Of a DNA stretch of 64,000 bases, positions 10,801 to 24,100 are shown in pieces. The DNA lies in the NCBI RefSeq assembly GCF_030864355.1, contig NC_083398.1:682001-746000 (forward strand), in the 5' to 3' direction. The stretch comes from Cutaneotrichosporon cavernicola (Eukaryota; Basidiomycota; Tremellomycetes; Trichosporonales; Trichosporonaceae). The notes under the pieces are model-generated. The model had not been told where the DNA came from, searched no databases, and saw nothing but the letters and a program-made list of their open reading frames with translations. Within the stretch, counting starts at the first letter, position 1. Each line of letters starts with the position of its first letter. The translations under genes were made by a program, and so were the position numbers.

Positions 10801-13800
10801 CTAGAAGAGCGAGCGACACATTGGGCAGCTCGACGTGTGGCTCGAGTTAAACCATTTGAACAAGCAGGAGGCGTGGAAGCGGTTCTTGCATGTCCTGCAC
10901 GGCTTGGTGGGCAGCGTGCGGTCGGTGAGCGAGATGATCGAGTAGCAGATCGCACACTCGACCACGCCCTCGAAGTGGAGCGCTACGTTCTTCTTGAAGA
11001 CCGTCAGCGCTTCCAAGATGAGCCCGTTGCGACTCGTGATGGTCTGCTGCACGCCCATGAGCCATCCGCGCCACTTATTTTCGGGCACACCAACGCGGCG
11101 CAGGTCGCGCACATCCACGGCCTTGAGCGGGAAATCAGCTGGCAGGCGGATGCCAATCTCCATCGGCTGCTCGTCGACCGTGTAGCTCGCAATCGCCTCG
11201 GCAGCTCCGGCACCAGCCGTTCCGCCCCCGCCCTGTGCGATGCGAATGCTGAGACCCTCGTCCGTAAGCTCAGCGAGAGCAAGCGGTGCACGTAACGCAG
11301 AGAACTCGTGCGCAATGATCACGGGTGAGAAATTGCGGGCTGTGAACGCCTGCAGCGACAGACTGAGCTGACGGTCTTTTAAGCCCTCGTAATAGGCGCG
11401 CATGGCGCTTGGGATGGTCACGAGCGTGCGGTAATACACGTGTGACGCGAGGGGGCTGAGATCCGGCAGATCTTCTGGCTCCAGCAGATCGCAGTAGAAC
11501 TCGTCGACAGCGTAGGCTGACGCGGGGAAGTTCCACGCGCCAACCTCGGATACACCGAGCATCGCGAAGAGGAGCGGGAGGAGCGCCTCGCCGAGCAACT
11601 TTGTAGACGTGAGCTGATCGAGGTATGCCCAGCGGAGGGTACGCGACGCGTCGTCAAAGTGGTCGAGCATGGCCATCCACGCAAGGAGCTGGGCAGTGAC
11701 AAAGGGGACCGATAGTTCCTCGTGCCAGTCCACGTCGCGGCCTGCCTCAGCGATCGCCACGAGGTCAGCGGGCAGCTTGATGTCCCGTGGGGGCGCAGGC
11801 TCCTCGGACACGTCCGCCTCGACCTCGAGCACGAGCTCGGCTGTGCTCTTACGCACAACCTGCGCGAGGACGCGGTACGCGGTGCGCTGGATCGCGGCAG
11901 ATGACGACTGCGAGAGCAACTCGCAGAGTTCTGGTAACCCGGCCGCGGCCATGACCTCGGGGCTCGCGTCGCCGAGGAGGTCGAGCAGCTGTGCGTGGAT
12001 GAGTTGGAGCGGCTCGCTCGCAGCATCGCGGCACTGGAGGAACAGCTTGACAACACCTGCGAGGTGCGCGTCCTTGCCGACCCAGAGGTCGCGGAGCGCC
12101 TTGTTCGATGAAGCGAGATCGCGCACCTCGGTGAGTAAAGCGAGGACGGCATGGAGCAGAGGATACGACTCTGGGTCGTCGAGTGCACACGAGTCGAGCC
12201 CGCTCTCAATGAGGTCGAAGATCCCGTCCCAGTGAGCGCCGGAGAGGTCCTGCACGATTGGCGCGAGTGCTGCGTACAGCTCCGCTACACGCGTGTCGAC
12301 TTCATCTGAGAGGTCGTCGGCCGCCTCGTCCTCCGACGTGAGCCATCCGCCCACATGTCGCAAGACAAAGACTGCTCTCTGCTGCGGCAGGAACACCGAA
12401 AGGGAGTCACGCGGCGGCGCGGTGGCCGCGAGCAGCCGCAGTGCAGGCACGCCCTTCTCGTTGACATTCTTGATCGAGATGCCGGTGAGCGCGTTGGCGA
12501 GTCTGTTCTGCGCCACGTCGAACGCCCTGGCGTCAAGCATGAGCGGCTTGATGGCGAGGATGATTGCTTGGGCGAGTTCCGGTTCTGGGATTAGCTGGAC
12601 GACAATGTCGGCAACTTACGTTTATCACTCATCTGCATGGCGTACGTGAGCCACACCTCACCCTCGGCTTCGCCGGCCTCAGATCCACGCAAATGCCGCG
12701 ACAGCACTGCGTAGAACGCGCGAGGTGCGACGTCGCTCGTCTTCTCGGCCACTGACGCACAGAGGTCACCGAGAAGGCGCTGTAAATAATCCGCCTTCTG
12801 GACAGGCTTCCCCGCTCGGAGCTGCTCGATAGTAGCCTTGTGCCACGCAAGCGGTGCCTCGTCAATGAGGCTGAGAGAGAAGGAGAGAGCGCCCTGCGCG
12901 CCGCGCACGACGCCCTCGAGTGCAGCCGGGCTCGCCTCCGGCGTGTACATCCCTCTCGAGGCGCCGGGAATCGCAGCCGCGTCCGAGGCAAGGACCATTG
13001 CGCTGAGCGCGACGTTCAGGAGGTGGGGAAGCGTCGTGACGAGGGAACGGTCGACGCGGAGGAGTGCAAGGCCGGCCTCGACATAGCGCGCGGCGCGAGA
13101 GCGGCCAGCGGTGTCAAAGTCGGATGCGCGGGAGATGGGCTCGACCACCCCGCCGGTCGGGACCTGTGGGTCGATGACGGGGAGGGCGGGGTGTGGCGGC
13201 TGGGACGTGTGTGCCGCGAGCTGAGAGAGCATCTCGTCAGCGGGTGGGAGGAGGGTGCTGGCCACAGTGGCAGGCGTGGGGTGCGTCCCGAGGTCGGTCA
13301 TGAGGGCGACGTCCACGAGCGCGTCCGGGTCGGCGCGACAGGACACGCGGCCGAGGAGCTCCGCGAGTGAGCGCGAGATCGCTGCCGAGAGAGTCGCCTT
13401 ACTCTCCTCTGGTAAGGAGGCTGCGGCCGCCCAGATCTTGGACGGTTCGGGTGGAACTGAGACGTCCAGGCCCAGGCGAGGGACGAGCACGACGAGGTGG
13501 TGCGCGGCCACGACCGCGGGGATGTACGCGTCCGAGGCGACGAGCTTATCGAGATGTTTGGCCGCGTACACAGCGAGGATGGCGAACGGCGTGTATGGGA
13601 CGACAACATCGACGCACTCCGTGAGGAGGTCGTCGACGGCGTCCTGGGCTGCGGCCGTCACCGAGGAGAGGACGGCGTCACGCGCCTGGTCCGAGAGCCA
13701 GTCGTCACTAACGACGGCCTGGGATGCGATGGACACTGCTGCGGCGTCGTCAGAGGTGAGCGCAGCCCGCACTGCCTCGCGCGCAATGGCGTCCAAGCGC

Positions 13801-16229
13801 TGTGCGCCGATCAGACCTGGCCCATCGCCGAGAATGCCAGTCGCTAGCGCGAATCGCTGCCCCTGCTCGCCATCGGAGGTGACGAAGCCCCACAGCGCGG
13901 AGAGCAGTGCGTCCTTCTCGTCTGCCGACGCGACGGCTACGACCGCGTCGAACAGCTTCGCAATGAGAGCTGGGGAGAGCGCGCCCACCAGCTCGTTGAG
14001 GTGCGCCTGCAGCCCCTGCGAGAGGATGTGCACGCGCTCGGACGGGAAGAGATCCGGTCGCCTCTTTAGAATGGCAACCAAGGCCTCGGCGAGGCCAGGC
14101 GCTGCGTCGTCCACCTCGAACAGCCGCTCGGTGCACCCATCCGCGAGCTTGACGATGATCTCGTCGATAGACTGGTGAACGCTCGGCCCTGCCTCGCGGA
14201 GTAACGTGAGCGCAGGCAGTGCGCGCGCGAGGAACGCGTGCTTCTCGTCAAAGCAGGTCCCAAGCGTTGTGCGCTCAACCTCCTCCATGAAAGCTGGGAG
14301 GGAGTTCGGTGCGATTTCGACGACCTTGCCGATGGCCTTGGCGGCGATCTTGGCCTCGGTCTCGACGGGCGGTGCACCTCGCCGGCCACCCTTGCCGCCC
14401 ATATCGACAACACCTTCGCCCCAGATACGCGTGCCCAGCTGGTCCTTGACGAGCCACGCCTGCGTCTCGTCTGTAGTCTTCTCGAGGAGGTAGGCCGCAA
14501 TGTCGGCGGTCGACTGGAGGAACGCCTGGAAGGCCGAAGGCTGCCCGCCCAGGCCGTGCGTAGACAGCAGGCGCGCGTCGGCCGGCGACCACAGGTGCGA
14601 GAACAGGTTCAACAGTGCCAAGCTCGGGGGGGAGGAGAGGGGGAGGAGAACAGCGGGGACGGTCGAGACGATGACGACCAAGAGAGGGTAAGTGAGGTGT
14701 GGGATGCTCGGGCAGACAGTCGAGACGAACTCGAGGAAGCCGTCGAACGCCTTGGTTGGGATCGCGTCATCGCCGGCTGCACTCCGCCCCGCTGGTGTCT
14801 CGGCGCGGCTTGTTGGTTGCGTGCTGCCCTCATCATCGTCGTCGTCATCGTCGCTGTCGTCCCCATCATCCTGGCCCGTCTTGGGAGCGACCAACCACGA
14901 CGACCTGTTCTTGGTGAGGAACTTGAGCAGGGCCGTGCCAGCGGCCTCCCACACAACCGCTTCCTTCTCCTGCCAGCAATTCGAGAGGACAGATAGGGAG
15001 ATGATTTCCAGGAGCTCGGCCCGTGCCACCTCAGCCGGGTACGCGTCGAGGACCGTAGAGAGGAGGTTGTATGCCGCCCGGCGAATGGGTGGCTGGCTCC
15101 CGATTGGGATGACGTCGGGCACGGCGACGACCATGCCAAGCGCGCTCCAGAGCACGGGATTGGTGAGGAGCACTGCGAACTCCTCTGGTGGTCGCTCGAA
15201 GCTGGCACTGGGAAGTTTAGACACAATCCAGCCGAGCCCAACGAGTCCGCCGACGCGGTAGCGAGCCCACCGTTCCTCGGCGACCTCCGTGTCCTCCTCG
15301 ACGGGCGGAGTCGGTGTCGGCGCGGGCGACGCGCGGCTCTTGGGCAATGCACCCTTCTTCCCCTTGGTCGGTGGCCTCTCCTTCTCAAACGCGACCTGTA
15401 CAGGCGCGGGATGGATGTCCCGATGAAGCGTCTGCGGGTCAAGCGTTGAGAGGGAGAAGTACTCCGCCAGCGCAGGGAGGTGGGGAACGAGGTCGAGCTG
15501 TGACGTCGGCACACCATCCTTCACGAGAGGTGGCTCAAAGCGCATGACCGAGTCCCACACCGCCAGCGCCTTGCCGCCAGCGCGGCGGCCCTCCTCAAGC
15601 GCAGCGACCAACCATGAGCCGATAATGTCCCGGTCTTGCGTACCGGGGAGGTACCCGCCAGCCAGGGTGTCGACAAGTACCCCCCGCATGTGGGGAAGAG
15701 AGAGAAGGTCGTTGTGCAACGCCAGTGCCTGGGTCCTATGCGAAGGTGACTGTAGCAGGCTTGAGAGGTTGTGCAGCCACACGGGAAGCGCGGCCTCCAC
15801 AGCCGCAGCAGTGATGTCGCGCTGCGTAGCTGCATCCTCGCCGCCGCCCTCTTCGAGGAGCGGGGAAACCCACTGCTCACGAAGCTCCTCGAGCCCCTTG
15901 CGCCGCGTCACGTCGTCCTTCTTCCCCAGCCGCCTCAACACCACCACAAGCTCGGCGGGCAACGAGCGAGCGAGGCCCTGTCCGTCAAGCGGGTCGGGGA
16001 TGGGAGGCGCGGGTGGCTTTGGTGGAGGGATGTACTGCTTGACATTTGCGAGCGCCTTGCGCTCCTTCTTGGATAACTTCTTGCCGTCGGCTCCGCGCTT
16101 CTGGCCGCGTTGAGGTCTGGCGGTCGAGACCTCGTCCTCGTCCTTGCCTGATTTGCGCGCGTGCTTTTTGCGAGTCCCCGCGGATGCTGATGACGACTTC
16201 TTGCCCATGGTTACTTGTCCTCTACCCAT
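10801..16229 (-). CDS. LTN1: Listerin-type E3 ubiquitin ligase of ribosome-associated quality control
   Basis: Two exons, 16229-12620 and 12584-10801, give 1797 residues (human listerin 1766, yeast Rkr1/Ltn1 1562). A second in-frame ATG seven codons in could also serve as start. The N-terminus is basic and Lys-rich; the body is HEAT-like alpha-helical repeats beginning with LPAELVVVLRRLGKKDDVTRRKGLEEL, the conserved listerin N-terminal motif. An acidic Asp run sits near residue 455. The extreme C-terminus carries the RING (residues about 1747-1793): CAIC, CRTC, FHASCLFKWF, SCPMC, ending three residues later, exactly the listerin layout. It ubiquitinates nascent chains on stalled 60S subunits with Rqc1, Rqc2 and Cdc48. 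The single 35-nt intron is at a position that splits Lys/Gln codons near residue 1204. Confidence 0.95.
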
Positions 16230-16515
16230 GGTGCGGGGTTTGTCGTGTGTGATGTAAGAAAGGAAAAGATGAGACGAATTGAGAAGACACCGTTCCTTTC
16301 TGTCGATTCCTTAGTCCATGACGTTCTGCTGATTGTTCATCGGATCCGGGCGAAGGGGGAACGGGGAACTGGGACACGGGAGCAAATGACGTCCAATGTC
16401 AAGGATGTAACCGGTGGAGGGCAGGTGGAGGTTGGTCCACTCACCTCCTAGTCATGGCGCGTCTCAGCTTGTTTGTCCTTTGCCTTCCCACCATCTCGGT
16501 CCCCTAGTTGTCGCG

Positions 16516-17779
16516 ATGGACAACGTTAACAAGTACCGCTGGACGCCGTCTGGTGGCATGCCTATCGATGACTTCTTGAAGAAGGTGAGTTGCCGCCATC
16601 GCCAAGTCTGCTGACCCCAGTATAAGCCGTCACTTCTAGATAAAACGGATGCGCCCGTGAGTCGTCCCCCCAGCCTCCGCAGGATGCAGAAGCCGCGCAG
16701 CTGCACGGATTAACGGCCACACTGTTAGGCCTCTACATCCGCGCGTGCTCACGCGTAGTGGATCTGGGTGTCGACCGGGGGCGCTAGAGACGACCCCGAA
16801 GCCGAGAACAATGCGCTCGTCAAGGCGGTCGGCAAGGGGCAAGTCGTGTTAGATGAAGTGACGAAGCGCGTCGCCGCCATCGAGAAGGACGACAAGATTC
16901 CGGTGCGCGGGAAGAAGGGCGTGCTGAGCAAGAAGCAGGCGCGTGACGAGGTATGCATGCCCCAGACTTGGCTCACTCCAGGCGCAGAAGAAGGCGGCTG
17001 ACGCGCTGAGGGAGATCTCGCTCGAGTCAGGCTATACCGATGGCAAATGGCTCGTTATAACTTGGTGAATGAAGCTAACAACAGGATGAGTTTTCCACGT
17101 ACCGAGAGCGTCGACGCTGTGTGGGCCAAGATCGCACGCTCCGTTGCCTACGGGCCACTTCGCGATGCTGGCGTCATGACCGCCAAAGTCGCCACGCTTG
17201 ACCCTATGGCAGGAGACATGGGAACGCACGTCGTCATTATCTACGTGGATAACATCTACGACAAGGACATGGTGACGAAGGTGCTTGTCTCGCTGCTGGA
17301 GGACCACGGGATCGATCCGAGCGCGAGCAAGAGCGACCTGTACACTTTGCTTGGGATCGACTCAAAGCACGCCTCTGGCATGCGCTCTAGCATCTGGCGC
17401 TCGAGCGAGCTCGTCAAGGACGTGAAGGTGAGCTAGTGTCTACATATCGCTAGCTGACGACAGGCGCTCAAGGCCAAGTACAAGCCTGGTAGTGAGAAGA
17501 AGTGGGTCCGCAAGGATGAACCCGAGGCAAAGCCGGCCAGCAAGAGCCCGAGGAAGTCTGGCAGCAAGGAGCCTAGCCCGGGGCTGGAGAAGGGGGTGTC
17601 GTTCTCGGACAAGGTCGACGTCAAGGCAGAGCCACAGCGTTCACCAGTCAAGCAGAACGGGCGGCCAACGAAGAGGCTCAAGTCTGCTGCGTGAGTTTGC
17701 TGTCACGGATGCGGGAGCTGACACCAGGGCGATATTCAAGGAGAACGACATCTTCGCGTCGGACAGCGAAGAGGAGTAG
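16516..17779 (+). CDS. DUF1917 (UPF0696)-like protein with eIF4E-like fold
   Basis: Seven exons: 16516-16584, 16621-16656, 16759-16950, 16982-17064, 17085-17427, 17464-17690, 17728-17779, giving 333 residues. The domain is recognised from DGKWLVITW, then SVDAVWAKIARSV, MTAKVAT, HVVIIYVDNIYDKD and SDLYTLLGIDSKH, which match the spacing of DUF1917 proteins, a family with an eIF4E-like fold and unclear function. The N-terminal segment WIWVS-TGG and a basic linker precede it; the C-terminal 90 residues are Lys/Ser-rich with acidic end (FASDSEEE), likely nuclear. Removing the piece 17065-17084 is required to avoid a stop and restores frame, implying a 20-nt intron. Family call moderate; exon 3 acceptor (ending GCGTAG) is less standard than the others. 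Confidence 0.62.
17065..17084 (+). other. Apparent 20-nt intron in the DUF1917-like gene
   Basis: Begins GTGAAT, contains GCTAAC and ends ACAG. Without removal the frame hits TGA two bases in; with removal WLVIT-W-MSF reads through into a long open exon in the expected frame. Confidence 0.5.
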
Positions 17780-18115
17780 AAGACTGATCATAGCTGGTAG
17801 ATATTCTGTTGTAACTTGTGACTGGCCAGAGGGGGTCGACCTGGTCGAGGCAAGCACGGTGGCGTCGGGTTTGTCCATCTTCCTCCAAATGCTCGCGTCC
17901 GCGTTCCCCGCCTGTTTGCTCATAAACCTGCGACACAGTGCAGTGAACAACAAGTCGACATTCACCTGCCGGTAAGTTGTGTCGAGCATGCGAATATGGT
18001 GAGGAGCAATGGGTAGGGTGGGGTAGGGATGTCGTGGCCACCCCGTCTCTCGATCCGCCCGGGGGATATCACTACATTCTTAAAGGACCCAGTCCCGTCT
18101 ACAACCAATGCCAAA
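17780..18115. other. Convergent intergenic interval
   Basis: 336 bp between the stops of the DUF1917-like gene and glutamate synthase. Holds two 3' ends; no further gene is supported. Confidence 0.5.
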
Positions 18116-21100
18116 CTATGCCTGGACCGCAATCTCGGTGCCGTTCGTCCACGGCTTTTCCTCTTCTCCAACTTCAGTCTTGACGTCTTCTTCGGCCTCC
18201 TCGACCTCGTCGCACACTCCATTCTCCCCCTTGCACCCACCGCCGTTACACGTGACGGGCGGAGCAAGCCACGAGCGTTTGGGGATACCGCCCTGGTGCG
18301 CCAGCCGCGTATCGCCCATGAGGAACCGGTCCACAGCTTCGGCAGCCTGCCTGGCCTCCTTGAGCGCCCAGACCACCAAACTTTGGCTAAAAGTCAGCTT
18401 TTTTCACTTCTTGGACCGAATGACTCACCCACGCCGGCAGTCGCCGGCAGCAAAGATGCCTGCCTGGTTGGTGTTGTGTTTGCCCTCGGGGGCGTCAATG
18501 TTGGAGCGCGCGTCGGTCTTGAGAGACAGGGCGTTGACGATCTCCTTCTGCGGGCCGAGGAAGCCGAGGGCAAGCAGCGCCATCTGGCAGGGGAAAAACT
18601 CTTCGCTGCCCTTGACCTCCTCCATCTTCCACTGGCCGCCCGTGTTTGTCCACTCGACGCGAACAGTCTCGATGCCCTTGAGCGCCCCGCCGTCGTCGAG
18701 AATGAAACGCTTGGTGGAGATACAGAACTCGCGCGGGTCGCGGTGGGTGTGCGCCATGACTTCCTGGTGCCCATAGTCGTTCTTCTTGAGACGCGCCATG
18801 GTGGGCCACGGTTGGTCGGCGGGACGCGAGACGGGTGGTTCGGGCAGGAGCTCAAAGTTTGTGACGCTCTTAGCGCCGTGGCGCATCGCTGTGCCGATAC
18901 AGTCGTTTCCGGTGTCACCGCCACCGATGACAACCACGTCGAGACCCTTGGCGTTCAAATAGTGTCCGTCCTCAAGCTTGCTGTCGAGAAGGCTCTTGGT
19001 GTTGCCCTGGAGATAGTCCATGGCGAAGTAGATGCCCTTTTTGGCGTCACGGCCGGGAGCCTTGAGGTCGCGCGGCCACGTCGCGCCAGTCGCAACAATG
19101 ACGGCGTCGTTCTCGGCCTTGATGTCGAGCGCATCAACGTTAGAGCCGACGTAGGCATTGGTGATGAACTTGACACCTTCCTGTGCCATGAGGTCGACAC
19201 GTTTCTGAACAAGTTCCTTGTCAAGCTTCATGTTCGGGATACCGTACATGAGCAGACCGCCGATACGGTCGTTGCGGTCGTAGACGGTGACGGTGTGGCC
19301 GACCTTGTTGAGCTGGTCGGCCGCGGCAAGACCAGCGGGACCCGAGCCGATGATGGCCACCTTGTAGCCGGTACGAACCTCGGGAATGGCGGGAACCATC
19401 CACCCGTTCTTCCAGCCCTGGTCGGCAATCCAGCGTTCGACACTCTTGATGCCAACTGGCGCCTCGTTGATACCGAGCACGCACGCGCTCTCGCAGGGCG
19501 CAGGGCATACGCGACCAGTAAACTCGGGGAAAGGGTTGGTGAGCCGGAGGCGGTAGAACGCGTCCTTGATCTTGTCGTCAAACACGAGCTGGTTGAACTT
19601 GGGAATGACATTGGCGATCGGACAACCGTATCCCGCACTCTGGCAGAATGGGATACCGCAGTCCATGCAGCGCGCAGTCTGCTGCGTGACCTCGGCCTTG
19701 GTGAGGGCTGCGCTGATCTCCTTCCAATCCTTGACACGCTTGCGGGGCGGGCGGTAAGCCTCGTTCAGGCGCTTGTACTTCATGAAGCCGCGGGTCTTGT
19801 CGAGCTTGGCAGCGCGGTTTTTGGCGAGATCCTCGTCGATCATCGAGTCCTCCATGTCGAGAACGGCCGGCTCCTGCGGTCGCGGGCTGGGAGGCGCCGT
19901 GGCGCGCGGTGTGACTGTCAGGCTCGACATTGTGCGTGGGAGCACAGGGTCAAAGCCCGTGGCAACGAGGTCGACCTGCGACGCAGTCTGCGACGGGATC
20001 AGGTCAATGTTGCTCATCTTCTTCTTGGCCTCGGCTGCGGCGTCGGCCTGCTCCGCAAGCACGCGCTTGTAATCGAGCGGCATGACGCGCACGAACATGG
20101 GGAGCATGTGGTGGAAGTTACGCAGGACGCGGTCTGCCATCTCCGAGCCCGTGTAGTGGCGGTGTTCCTCAATGAGGGAGCGCAGCTCGGCAATCTCGTG
20201 TGGGTCAGAGACCTTGCCCAGCTCGACCGTGCCCATGTTGACCTTGGGGCCGAGCGAGTGGCTCATGTCGAGGACATACGCGATACCGCCCGACATGCCT
20301 GCGGCGAAGTTGCGGCCAGTCAGGCCGAGAACGACGACACGACCGCCAGTCATGTACTCGCATCCATGGTCACCTGTACCCTCCACAACAAGGGTTGCGC
20401 CCGAGTTGCGCACAGCGAAACGCTCGGCGGCGATGCCGCGGATGAACGCCTGACCGCTGGTTGCACCGAAGAAGCAAACGTTGCCAATGATAATGTTCTC
20501 CTCGGCCTTGAAGCTCGACTTCTTGGGAGGGTAAGCGATGAGGCGACCACCAGAGAGGCCCTTGCCGACGTAGTCGTTGGCGTCTCCCTCGAGCTCGATG
20601 GTGACACCGGGTGCGAGGAAGGCGCCGAGTGACTGGCCAGCCGAGCCCTTCATGTTGATGCGGATCGTGTCGCGCGGCAGACCAGCCTCCTTGTACCGCT
20701 TCGAGACGTGGTACGAGAGTGTCGTGCCGAGCGCACGGTCAGTGTTGACGACGTCGCAGTCGATCTCGACGGGCAGACCCTTGGTAAGGGCGGGCTCGGC
20801 CTCGTCGATAAACTTGTTGTCGAGGCGGACATAGAGCTTGTGGTCCTGTTGGCGGACACGGTAAGTAGCCACATCCCTGCGCAAGAGGTGGGCTGGCTTG
20901 ACGATCGCGCCAAGGTCGAGGTGCTGCGTCTTGGGGGTGCGCAGGCTCTCGTCGACACGGAGGAGGTCGGCGCGACCAATCATCTCGTTGATCGTGCGGA
21001 TACCCAGCCGGGCCATGATGCCGCGGAGCTCCTCGATGATGTAGTAGAAGAAGTTGATGACCTGCTCGGGCTGGCCGGCAAACTTGGCGCGCAGGGCGGG

Positions 21101-24100
21101 GTCCTGCGTCGCGATACCGACAGGGCACGTGTTCTTGTGGCACGCCTTCATCATGATGCAGCCCATGGCGATGAGCGGAGTCGTGGCAAAGCCCCACTCC
21201 TCGGCCCCAAGGAGGGTCGCGATGGCAATGTCGCGGCCAGTACGAATCTGGCCATCGGTCTGGACGGTCACGCGACCACGGAGGTCGTTAAGTACGAGCG
21301 TCTGGTGGGTCTCGGCCAGACCCAGCTCCCATGGGAGACCGGCGTACTTGATCGACGTCCACTTGGCGGCACCAGTACCGCCATCGTGGCCCGAGATGGT
21401 GATGTGGTCTGCCTTGGCCTTGGCAACACCCGACGCAACAATGCCGACACCGACCTCGGACACGAGCTTGACGCTCACGCGGGCGCGCGGATTCGCTGAC
21501 TTGAGGTCGTAGATGAGCTGCTTAAGGTCCTCAATGGAGTAAATGTCGTGGTGTGGGGGAGGCGACACGAGGGTGACACCAGGGGTTGAGTGACGCGTCT
21601 TGCCGATTGACTGGGACACCTTGTGGCCGGGGAGCTCACCACCTTCACCGGGCTTGGCACCTTGGGCCATCTTGATCTGCAGCTCGTCCGAGTCGGCGAG
21701 ATAGTTGGAAGTAACACCAAAGCGTCCGGACGCGACTTGCTTGATGGCAGAGCGGCGCGAGTCCCACTCTGGCTGCAGCTCCATGGCATGCCGGTAGGGA
21801 CCCTCACCAGTTGCGTTGCCGGGACCAGGGATGGGGATGGAGCGCTCGGCGTCCTCTCCACCTTCGCCGGTGTTGGACTTGCCTCCGAGACGGTTCATGG
21901 CGATGGCGAGTGTCGTGTGTGACTCCATCGAGATGGAGCCGTACGACATGGCGCCAGTGACACAGCGTCTCACAATCTCGTTCCAAGGCTCAACCTGGTC
22001 AATGGGCACGCTCTTGGCCTCGTCGAATGCAAAGTCGAGCATGCCACGGAGGGTCGCGCGCTTCGTTGACTCGTAGCTGTTGTCGGCGTAGGCGTTGTAA
22101 GCCTTCTGGTTCTTCTCGCGCACCGCATCCTGAAGGTTGGCAATGGAGATGGGCTCGTTCATGCGCAGCTCGGAACCGTTGCGGTAATGGTAGTCGCCAG
22201 ACTCGGGGAGGCCGGGGATGCGGATGGTCGAGCGCGAGGGCCAAGCACGCTCGTGGAACTCGAACGAGTCCATCGCCAGCAACTCAAACGTCGCGCCCTG
22301 CACGCGAGAGGCTGTGCCGACAAAGCACTCGTCGATAACCTCCTCGTGAATACCGAGAGCCTCGAAGAGCTGGGCACCCTTGTACGACGCGAGCGTCGAC
22401 ACACCCATCTTGGAGAGGACCTTGAGGATGCCTTCATCGAGAGCCTTGATATAGTTGCCGATGAGCTGCTCCGCGCTCTGGCCGTCCTTGGCCATGCCCT
22501 CACGCTCAATCTTGTAGATCATCTCCATGACGAGCCAGGGACAGATGGCGTCGGCACCGTAACCGGCGAGGACACACATGTGGTGGACTTCGCGCGCCTC
22601 GGCCGTGTCGACCATGATGGCGACGTCCGAGCGCTTCTTCTGCTTGACGAGGTAGTGGTGAACACCACCAGTGGCAAGGATAGCCGAGAGGGCAACACGG
22701 TCTGAGCCAGTGTTGCGGTCCGAGAGGATGACAATCTTGTAGCCGTTATTGACCGCGTCCAGAGCCTCGGTGCGGACGCGCTCCAGCGCGGTCCGGAAGC
22801 CTGGAAGGCCTTCACCCTTCGGGAACGTGATGTCGATGGTGAGCGTCGGCCAGTCAGAGAACGCCTCGGTGTAGTTTTTGATGGCGTTCATCTCCTCGAT
22901 GGTGAGGATGGGCGACTTGAGGCGCAAACGGTGGGCCTGCTTGGCGTCCATCTCGAGGAGGTTACCCTCTGGACCGACGAGCGTCTCGAGCGACATGACG
23001 ATTGCCTCACGGATGGGGTCGATGGGCGGGTTGGTGACCTGTGCGAAGAGCTGGCGGAAGTAGTCGTAGACGTTGTGAGGCGTCTGCGAGACACACGCAA
23101 GCGCAGCGTCGTTGCCCATGGAACCAAGGGCCTCGTGGCCCTCCTGCACCATGGGAAGCATGAGCATGCTGAGCGACTCGAGCGAGTAGCCGAATGCGAG
23201 CAGCTTGGGATCGTTGGAGAGGCTGGTGGTGTCGAGCCGCGGGGCAATGTCCAGACGGCGCTGGACGCGGCGAACCACGTCGGGCAGCGTCATGACCTGG
23301 CTTTGGATCCAGGACTCAAAGGGCTGGCGCTTGGCCGTGTTGAGCTTGAGCTCGCGGTCGTCGACGATACGACCCTCCTTGGTGTCGACGAGGAGCATGC
23401 GACCGGGCTTGAGACGACCCTTCTGGACGATACGCTCTGGGTCAAGGCTAATGGTGCCGACCTCGGAGGCGCACACCATGATGTCGTCGGACGTGACAAC
23501 GTAGCGGCACGGACGCAGACCGTTACGGTCGAGGTTGGCGCCACAGAAGCGGCCGTCCGAGAAGGTGAAGAGGGCGGGACCGTCCCACGGCTCCATAAGG
23601 GAGCCGGCCCAGTTGTAGAAAGCCTTCTTCTCGGGCTCCATGAGGTCATTGTTCTGCCACGCTTCGGGGACCATCATCATGACCGCCTCGGGGAGTGTGA
23701 GGACGCCGTTGACAACCAGAAGCTCCAGGACGTTATCGAAGGCGGCCGAGTCTGAACCGCCGTCCTCAACGATGGGATAAAGCAGCTCGAGATCCTTGCC
23801 AAAGTGCTCCGACTTGAGGTGGCCTTCCCGAGTACGCATCCAGTTCTTGTTACCGCGGACCGTGTTGATCTCGCCGTTGTGCGCGGCCCAGCGCATAGGC
23901 TGCGCGCGGTCCCACGAGGGGAACGTGTTGGTGGAGAAACGCGAGTGCACAAGCGCAAAGTGCGACTTGTACAGTGCGTGGTTCAGGTCGTGGTAGTAGT
24001 TATAGACCTGGACGGGCGAAAGCTGGCCTTTGTACACAATGTTGCTCGGGGTGAGCGAGCAGATGTAAAAGCCCGACTTGAGACCAATCTTGTGCGTCGC

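Noticed and set aside
13255..14178. 307-codon Ser/Ala-rich open frame on the + strand
   Set aside because: Antisense to listerin, low complexity, no domain.
18029..20632. Long open frame of 867 codons on the + strand
   Set aside because: It runs antisense to the unmistakable glutamate synthase and arises from its GC-rich third codon positions; its protein has no recognisable domain and starts from no convincing context.
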